25,166 nucleotides of DNA from NCBI GenBank assembly GCA_000442015.1, contig KE560902.1, positions 1 through 25,166 on the forward strand. Direction: 5' to 3'. Below are positions 17,905-25,166 of this stretch, piece by piece. Both the position numbers and the translations under genes were made by a program. This DNA is from Rozella allomycis CSF55 (taxonomy: Eukaryota; Rozellomycota). The notes beneath the pieces are model-generated. The model saw only the letters and a program-made list of their open reading frames with translations. It made no database searches and had not been told where the DNA came from. Position 1 is the stretch's first letter. Each line of letters opens with the position of its first letter.

Positions 17905-20335
17905 TCCTTGTCATTTAAAAATCAATGTAAGTAAATAAATATATTTTCATTAATAGGTTCCGGATAGGTTTGGAATAAGATGTCTTCAAATTTTCGGAGA
18001 TAGCATTTCACGAAGGCGAGGAAAGGTATAATTGCATCTGAAACTTTTTGACCATGCTCATTGAATTTCGAAATAATTTTGTCAGTTATTAATTGTACGT
18101 TTACAACCTTGCGTCTTGTAACGGCCCGTGTAATTCGGGGTCGTTGATTGCATATCGGCAATACATGTCAGGACGCTGTGACTTTGGGGGAAACGGGCAA
18201 ATCAATTTATTGGTTAGATGGACGCGATAAACGCATGTGTTGTTAGCCCTTGTACCGTCGACATCATGTGCAGGGTACGAACCTAGGTAGTAGAGGACGC
18301 GTGGCTGGTTATCGATGCATTACGTTTTTTTTGTGGTCATTTTATGATGTGTAAAACGGAGAGAATGTTCGCAAGCAAGCTCTTTGTGTGTTGTAATTCT
18401 GGTGCGCACCCCGCGAACGACGTTTTAGCAACGGTAAGTGTCTGTAGAAATCCGTCGGTACCTGAACACATTCTACCTAAAGTAGTTGATCATCAAACCC
18501 TGCAAAACGGTAAAATATGCAATTATACAATATGATGGTGTAAAAAATAGACAGGAATGTTACAAAGTCAATAGTACTTAAGCCAAACAGGGTAAGAATT
18601 CTATTTACCAATAGTAAAGAAATTCGGGGTATATTCGTGTTACTCGTAACGTAAATATGGTAGTGCATGATAGCGCCGAGGAGACGACAGAAATGTTAGA
18701 GGTTTGTGCTACAAGGGTTAACGCCGGAGTTACAGGTGGCCGCGATCACAAAATGTAGCGTCGAATAGTGTACAAACCTGAAATGGTCGACCTGACCAAA
18801 GCCGCATTGTTTCTAAGTTTAATTATTTTGGAAATATACTGAAATATATTTAGCTAACAACGGAAGCCATATATCGTTCCCGATAAATAACGAAACCGAC
18901 CACAATAACGATAATGATGCAGGAGTTTAGGTCCAAGCGTCAGAGTTAACAGGAAGTCTAACTATATCTAGCACGCAGCGTCACGGAATGCTGCCATTTT
19001 TCAAAACCAACCCCCAGGCAAAACGGACAAACGGCCATATGTTACTGAAACGACATACTAGTCGCACGGTGGGGGAGCTACGAATGGTTGTAAGATGTTG
19101 ATATTGCTGCTCGCAAATATATTGCCAAACGAACAATGCGGGGCAAGCCGTACAGGCCACATTTAAGACTTAACGTAATACCAACGAAAACAGACGTTTC
19201 CATATCTCGAGCTTACTGAGTATTTATTGACAGTCAGACACCCTCGCGTTAGTACCAGCATCGATCTCCGATTTCACATAGTCTTTATCGTCTGCGACAA
19301 CTCGCCACGATCCAGTTTGTGTACACCATAACCGACCGCAATAAATAGTGTCTTGCGACCTCGCGTGGCGGGCATGACTGCATTCGTTCCTGAAGACGGT
19401 TTTGACGCAATAACACATACCTTTTACCAACGGACATTTACATCGCTTAGTACGCCAGAAATTAAGCATCGTCGTCCATATTTTCAGCGTCATATTTGGG
19501 TTTGCCACAATAATATGCACTAAGATAATTAACTAAGACATGAAGAGACGGAATCTTGTCGCACGATTGCCCACGAACGTATTTCTGATGTCACACGTGC
19601 ACTTGCGGGATGTTCGGTAGACATCACGAGTCAAACGTTGAGTTGCAATCTATAATGTTTTAAGTGCGCGCCTAACATATAGCTGTAGCAAAGGTGGACG
19701 CGTCACATAAAGTCGATTTGTGCCCAGGGGTTAGGGGATGGGAATGCACAAATGCACAATGCCTTGGGTGAGTACGTGCCCACGTTATGAGTGCCACACC
19801 ATTCAACATAGAGTGTTGAAAATCTCATTATGACTCAAATTCAAATATGTCATACATAGTCCGTTGACGGTGACGTAGGGCGATTTTACAAACGCCCACC
19901 TTCGACCTTGATAAGTGTCAATTTCAGTTCATAGTTGACCAGGAGCACCCATTATGTTAGTCCATACATAGCGAATGTTCATAAAGTTTCCGCCACTCCA
20001 AGGTGTACTTAAATAGTTGTATTTGCCTCTCCAGGTCAAATACGTTTCCAATGTCGCTTGATTTTGTGTTAAAAGGTGTGCCTATATATATACATATTTA
20101 AATTGGATATGTTTAATATATCTAGGCCACGTGCAGACCGCTGGGCCCGTATATTCCTGCATGCCTCTTGTCGGAAAGATGCCACTGCGCCGCAGTGACT
20201 TACAGGGTACGACAAACTACATCTTGCGGACTCGTTTGGTAGTTTAAAATGATTCCTTACATGATGATAGACATTAAGCAATATCGATTTTGCCACAACC
20301 TCACAACCTTGCAGTATCACAGGTACCTTCCGGAG
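17905..20335. other. Gene-free stretch, compositionally distinct
   Basis: About 2.4 kb with no frame longer than roughly 100 codons on either strand and no recognisable protein motif. Hand counts of single 60-base lines give 28 G+C at 18661 and 30 at 19021, against 14 in coding sequence at 8041. I saw no tandem repeats, terminal repeats or tRNA-like structure. One short minus-strand frame at 17922-18161 reads protein-like (VNVQLITDKIISKFNEHG) but has no ATG. It may be the non-coding rest of the recombinase element, or old decayed foreign DNA. Confidence 0.5.
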
Positions 20336-20425
20336 GTATCCAATTTCTATGGATGGATTTGTTTCATTCAAGTTAAAATCAAACGAAAATAATTTGTTTT
20401 CAAATTCCACTTAAAGGAATTGTTT
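20336..20425 (-). pseudogene. Fragment of F-box-family gene (copy of 22546-22622 region)
   Basis: The minus strand reads VEFENKLFSFDFNLNETNPS, nearly the same as VELEGKFSFDLNLNKTNPS in the large F-box gene. The DNA match runs from about 20346 to 20425. The similarity ends abruptly at about 20335, where the G+C-richer island begins, so this is a breakpoint. Confidence 0.7.
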
Positions 20426-20447
20426 ATGCTTCTGGTGGCTGGGCAAC

Positions 20448-20492
20448 TGAAATGAAATGAAATGAAATGAAATGAAATGAAATGAAATGAAA
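20448..20492. repeat. Microsatellite (AATGA)8
   Basis: Eight uninterrupted AATGA units from 20451 to 20490, preceded by TGA and followed by AATTT. An assembly N lies ten bases further on (20502), so the true length may differ. Confidence 0.95.
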
Positions 20493-20514
20493 TTTATTTA
20501 ANTACCATGACTGG

Positions 20515-20690
20515 GGTAATATGTTTGCCTTTCGTTTTTATGTTTTTGTTGCTTGAAAGGGGTGGAACAGAATACTTTAATAGAATGTTCTTCTCCCGGC
20601 TTATATTACCTGGTTTATATTTAATGACAAAAACCAGAATCGATAATGAGTGTAGCCAATTAATCTCGGTGCCCATTGTGTAGTCAAAAA
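20515..20690 (-). pseudogene. Second F-box-family fragment (copy of ~22012-22056 region)
   Basis: The minus strand reads REKNILLKYSVPPLSSNKN, matching WIKNILLEYSIPRLSSIDY of the F-box gene's last exon. At the DNA level tgcttgaaaggggtggaaca and gaatactttaatagaatgtt correspond to the stretch at 22015-22056. In the intact gene this piece lies to the left of the piece copied at 20336-20425 on the plus strand; here it lies to the right. The two fragments are therefore rearranged relative to their source, or come from a paralogue. Confidence 0.6.
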
Positions 20691-20736
20691 TGTAGATTAA
20701 TAATTACAAGAGTTCTGAAACATCTACAAATAAGTC

Positions 20737-21400
20737 TAAACCAAAAGAAATCATTTAGAAGCCAGTTCCAACGTGGCCCCTGATGACCATGACTTCCGAC
20801 ATAAAAAGCTCAAATCTTTGAATTTTGACACAGAACTTGGTCCATTAGGATTAAAATCGTCTAGGCAGCCGGGAATACACTTTTGGTCTTTAGTCTCAAA
20901 CTAGGGTATAATCAAGTTTCAAGTTTTCAACTTTGACAATCAAATCAATATAGATGAACATAACTGTGCGGAAAAGAACTTAACTGAATTAAATTTATCT
21001 AAAATGAATGTTTTGAATAATAATTACTTAGAAGAAGATCAAAATTTGAAGTTGAAAGACAAAAATGCTGAAAATGAACAGTTTATTGACCACAGAGAAA
21101 GCAATCTTAGGATGCAGAGCGCCTTTATAAATACACATTATATATGGGTCTTTAACGGAAAAATTCAACAAGACGGGTGATTTCCAAAAACTTAATGATT
21201 CTCCCAATTTCACTTTAACCAACAACGTTGAACAAGATCGAGACTGTTCGCACATGGTAGCAATGCTTGTTCAACAAATTGTATTTTAAAGAAAACTTGT
21301 CTTGGCAAATACACCTTATGGGTTTTATTGGTAGTGCTGGCAAATGAATGTTTTCCAATTTTTATACCAAAGTGCTGCGGGCCTGGGGATATAATCTACT
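20737..21400 (+). pseudogene. Decayed plus-strand coding stretch, family unknown
   Basis: One frame reads HDFRHKKLKSLNFDTELGPL up to a TAG at 20902-20904, then continues in the same frame as FQVFNFDNQINIDEHNCAEK and MNVLNNNYLEEDQNLKLKD to about 21150. It then shifts: EKFNKTGDFQKLNDSPNFTL and DRDCSHMVAMLVQQIVF, and shifts again near 21290 to ENLSWQIHLMGFIGSAGK, ending in a stop. Composition is protein-like throughout but the breaks are too many for a working gene unless some are introns. I do not recognise it. Confidence 0.45.
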
Positions 21401-21590
21401 CAATGTACTCATTAGATAAATAGTTATAAAGTCGAAATTGATAGAAGTCTGTTACACCTAACGCTATCAACAAGTTGAATAATCATCGGAAGGTTGTAAT
21501 AAAGAAATACAAAGATGAAAGATGTTATTTATTATTCAATCATGAATGAGAGACAATCATCTGGCAGCTCTTCAGTCGGAGCCAATAGTT

Positions 21591-24500
21591 TCAATAACAC
21601 ATTCCTTTCAGCTCCNCAAACGAAACATACAAGACATGATACTTTTCCAAATATTCGCAATCACCAAAAGAAAATCTGCGAGTGGAATACCAGAATCCTT
21701 TTAAAGAGAAAATGGATGACTTCTTTTTCTGGAAATGGCCAACTAGTGAAACTTGCGCTGGATTTTGGCTGAATGTTTCTTTTAGTAATGAAAGGAAACT
21801 TGGTTGTAGTAGTTGAAATGGAATGTGTGGAGTAATAAAGTTTTCTGTGGACTGGATATTCTTTAAGAAATGGGCTACGTTTTCTGGCTGTATAGTTGAC
21901 AGACTAGACAAATAATTTGATAAAGAAGCAGGTAAATTGTTATTGTTGTTGGTAGGTTCCACATTGACCAATTTGTAATTGATTGGTTGATAATCAAAGT
22001 CTATGTAGTCGATGCTTGACAGGCGTGGAATGGAATACTCTAAAAGAATGTTCTTGATCCATTCTCTGCTTTCAGAGGGTTTAAACGATTGATAAAATGA
22101 CTTCCAATTCTTATAGTCAAATGAAAATGAGAATATTCTCGTGAAGTGCAGATTGAAAAGAAAACAATAATCATCAAACATTCTATTGCCACAAATATTT
22201 GATATTTCACGAGCTTTTAATATCAATAGGTTTAAATTCAAAGGATTGAATTGCTTTATGTGATGAAAGTCGTAGAATAAAAGATGAATGAGAATGCCAG
22301 GAACAAAAAGATCTGGTTCTGATAAAGTTAAATCTAAGAGTGCGTTTAATCTGCTTTCAATCAATATTCTAAAAATAGATTTAAAAATATTCTTACGGTA
22401 TAAAATTTGTGAAATTTAGTAAATGACACGTGATGGTATTTTCAAGGGTTGCACTTTCAAGGGTTGGAGATTCACACAGGAAAATAATCCTTCCAGGCAG
22501 TTTTAAAGCTTTATTAATATTTCGTTTTTCAGTGATAAAGTTTATTTCTGTTGATGGATTTGTTTTATTCAAGTTTAAATCAAAAGAAAATTTGCCTTCC
22601 AATTCCACTTGAAGGAATTGAAGAATATTTGAATCTGACATTAGATTTAGAAATGGGATGATTAATTGAATTATTTTGGAATCAAAAGTTTCAATTAAAG
22701 TTAAAATATTCATTTGATTTGAATTGTTGATCATTTTCTTTAAAACTGAATGTCTATTGATTTCACCTTTATTGAATTCCACCAACAAGGAATTTCTTAG
22801 TCCATTTCTAACATTGTGAACAAATTCATTGCTTATTAATTGTTGCAACATAATTTTCTCATTAACTAAAAGAGAATCTTGAATAAATCTAAAAAATATT
22901 TTATAAACACATTTCTTCTTTTCAAATAAACAACGATTCATTAAATATTCAAACACAATCTTTTCAATCACTGAAATTTCAGTTTCATTCACTTTAATAA
23001 CAAAATCAACCAAATCAATTTCATTTCTAAATTCAAAAGCAACATTGGCAAGAAAGTTGAATTGTTTTTGAAGTTTATTACGCAATGAAACAATCTCATC
23101 TGAAATTTTATTCTTTTCTTTAATTTTTCTTTCATTTTCTTTATGAATTTTATTAAATCTTAGAAATTCTAATCTGCCAGTTTCTGTTTCAATTGAATCT
23201 GGAAACTGAATAGATTCTGTTTCAATTTCTTTTAATTTTTTGAAATAATCAAAATTCTTTTCAATGTAAAATCTCACAAACAAATCACAAAAATGTTGCG
23301 GTGAAACATTAAAACTAAAATTAGAATTACCGTCTGCGCCACGCATCTTGTGATACATTTTAGTGAAAATTGGATCTTTTGACTCTGAAACAACTTTATT
23401 TCTTTCATTTCCCAAATGTTCCAATATAATAATAGATTTCCATGAACAATTATCAAAAGCATTCCAATCAATTCGACAGCCAGTAATACCAGATTGTTTG
23501 TTTAGACAATCCATCGAATCCCACTGAATTCTATTATTAAACAAATATTCTTTAATTTCATTTTCATTAAATTTATTCAAATAGAGAGCTATAAACAACG
23601 AATTCCCAATCACATTCAATATTTCCCTTCTACAATCATCAATTTTATCTTCCAGAAATGATTTATATTCTTTAACCTGAAAATTTATACTTTGTTTAAA
23701 CAAATACTGCTTTAGTGAATCTCTTGAAAACTTTAGACATGACAGCTGCTTCACAAACTCAATAATCCGCAATATTCCACTATCCCCATCAACATTCTTT
23801 ATCACATTAACATCCTTTTGTTTATTTTTATGGCTAAAAAGCTGTTCACTCTTTTGTATTTGGATTCCCTTCTTCTTTCCATGTTTCAGAAATTTCAGAA
23901 TCTGATAATGAAGAGGAAGATTGTAAACAGAAGTGTTGAGAACTTCTATAATAAACTTGTGTAGATAAAACTTGTTATTTATTTGAATGACACAATTCCT
24001 ATCATCGGTAGGAAACATCTTTTCCAATGAAATCAATGTCCAATTCAAAATCTCCAATGATTCCACAAACTTTAAACTTTTCGTTTGGCCACTTGAAATC
24101 ATCTTTTTTAATTCGTCATATTCAACCATCTTTTCAGCAAACTGTTTTACAAATCCATTCATTCCAAATTTTCTAATTCATTACAAACAAATTAACATAC
24201 TTTATTAAAACAATACAAGTTTCCAACTGAATAGATTCTAAAACAATCTTCTTTTCTTTCAACTTTACATAAACATTCTTAAAATAGACCTGCCACGGAA
24301 ACTGCTCGATTGGTTTATGCAAATACCCGATCCCAAACTTGTAACACCGGTACATCCAAAAGTTTGAATTATTAACCATATGATGCCATCTTCTACTCAC
24401 AACAACCAATTTAGAAATACAATCATCTTCTAAATGATAAAAGATGCAGTCTCTAATATCTCCAGGGAAGTTTCCCATCAAATCAAAAGAAAAATCTTTC

Positions 24501-25166
24501 ATTAGTCCATCGAGACTCTTTTCTTTAACAAAATAAACAAAAAAGTTGTCAAGCGCCGATTGCTGCATTGAATCAATCCTTTTTAAATCAACATTCATCA
24601 ATTTCAATGCCAATTCTTTAATATTAACACTATTAACGTCTGTCTTGTATTCATTAACATCTTTNGTATTCATTAATATCTTTAGAATCCAAAAACGCTA
24701 AAATTCTTTTAACCAACTTTTGCAATCTCTCAGGAAATTCCCAAAAATTGATCACTTGATCCTTCACCCCCTTCAACCGATTCAAAGCACAATTAAACTC
24801 TACCAACACTTCATAATGATCCTTATAAACAATATCATCCTTCATCATTCTCTTCATATTCTCATTATACTTGTCTCTAGCCATCCTATACTCCTTTTCC
24901 AACGGCTCCATCTCCTCATCCAGTCGAAACTTTAAAATATAATGCTGATACGCATTTTCAAACAACCTTTCAATCACTAAATTCTCAAATTTCATTCCCT
25001 TTTTATTAATCTCGCGAATCGCAGCAATAAAACTCCTAGTTTCACTAAACTCGCTACTCTGTGCAACAAACTTTATTCTCTTTGTTACTCGATCGATATT
25101 GCAAATCACATTTTCATGCTCGCCAAACAACAGCAACATAAACGCCGAACTCGCCAACCTCTTTTC
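21591..25166 (-). CDS. Large F-box protein, 5' end outside window
   Basis: The gene enters from the right edge on the minus strand and its frame is open there. Exons 25166-24201, 24172-22397 and 22368-21591 join in frame across two 28-nt introns (24173-24200 and 22369-22396), giving well over 1,000 residues. The F-box lies around 24330-24485: LMGNFPGDIRDCIFYHLEDD then SKLVVVSRRWHHMV and SNFWMY. Such domains bind Skp1 in SCF ubiquitin ligases. The long C-terminal part is helical and Asn/Lys-rich, contains a coiled-coil-like segment (KENERKIKEKNKISDEIVSL), and matches no family I know. An N at 24665 has the same 18 bp on both sides; another at 21616 lies seven residues before the stop, so the exact C-terminus is uncertain. 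Confidence 0.75.
24647..24683. repeat. Short near-repeat across assembly gap N24665
   Basis: gtattcattaacatcttt before the N recurs as gtattcattaatatcttt after it, both encoding KD(V/I)NEY on the minus strand. Probably unmerged contig ends inside the F-box gene. Confidence 0.85.

Noticed and set aside
17922-18161. 79-codon minus-strand frame just after the recombinase
   Set aside because: It has no ATG, a stop directly upstream and no recognisable motif. Kept only as a remark in the gene-free stretch.
19224-19520. 98-codon cysteine-containing minus-strand frame in the island
   Set aside because: Length is within chance for balanced base composition; no signal peptide, repeat or family feature is visible.
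21515-21772. Plus-strand frame MKDVIYYSIMNERQ... opposite the end of the F-box gene
   Set aside because: It overlaps the F-box gene's last exon, crosses an N and changes character there. The Ser-rich start could be real but cannot be supported.

Overview
The window is nuclear DNA from a compact, AT-rich eukaryotic genome. Genes are unordered in strand, closely packed, and several are split by GT-AG introns of only 26-30 nt. Gene content includes a CWF19-like splicing factor, an SNX-BAR sorting nexin, an acyl-protein thioesterase, a RING-CH membrane E3 ligase, mitochondrial helical-repeat proteins, an F-box protein, a Ty3-type retroelement and a Crypton-type recombinase. This would suit an early-diverging fungus; a Rozella-like parasite is my inference and cannot be proved from the window.

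Region 1 (1-13.9 kb) is ordinary gene-dense sequence. In order it holds: CWF19-like protein (+, 5' end outside the window), a secreted Tyr/Gln-rich protein (+), a PPR-like protein (+), a RING-CH protein (+), acyl-protein thioesterase (-), a mitochondrial protein that may be a decayed DEAD-box helicase (+), two PPR/TPR-like mitochondrial proteins (-), a sorting nexin (+) and a small secreted protein (-). Spacers are often 15-100 bp.

Region 2 (about 14-20.3 kb) is an accessory island, visibly richer in G+C than the genes around it. It carries a broken gene for an RNase H-fold Holliday-junction resolvase of the Cce1/Ydc2-poxvirus A22 superfamily. A roughly 970-bp LTR element with a frameshifted gag lies inside it. 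Next comes a broken Crypton/Ndc10-like tyrosine recombinase gene, then about 2.4 kb with no convincing gene. The resolvase and recombinase both act on four-way DNA junctions, so their adjacency may mark the remains of one mobile element. That is inference.

Region 3 (20.3-25.2 kb) returns to AT-rich sequence. It holds scrambled fragments of an F-box-family gene, a decayed plus-strand coding stretch, and a large F-box protein gene (-) that runs off the right edge.

The single N characters are assembly joins. At least five are flanked by near-identical sequence on both sides, so exons there appear duplicated. Gene models crossing them must be read with one copy collapsed.
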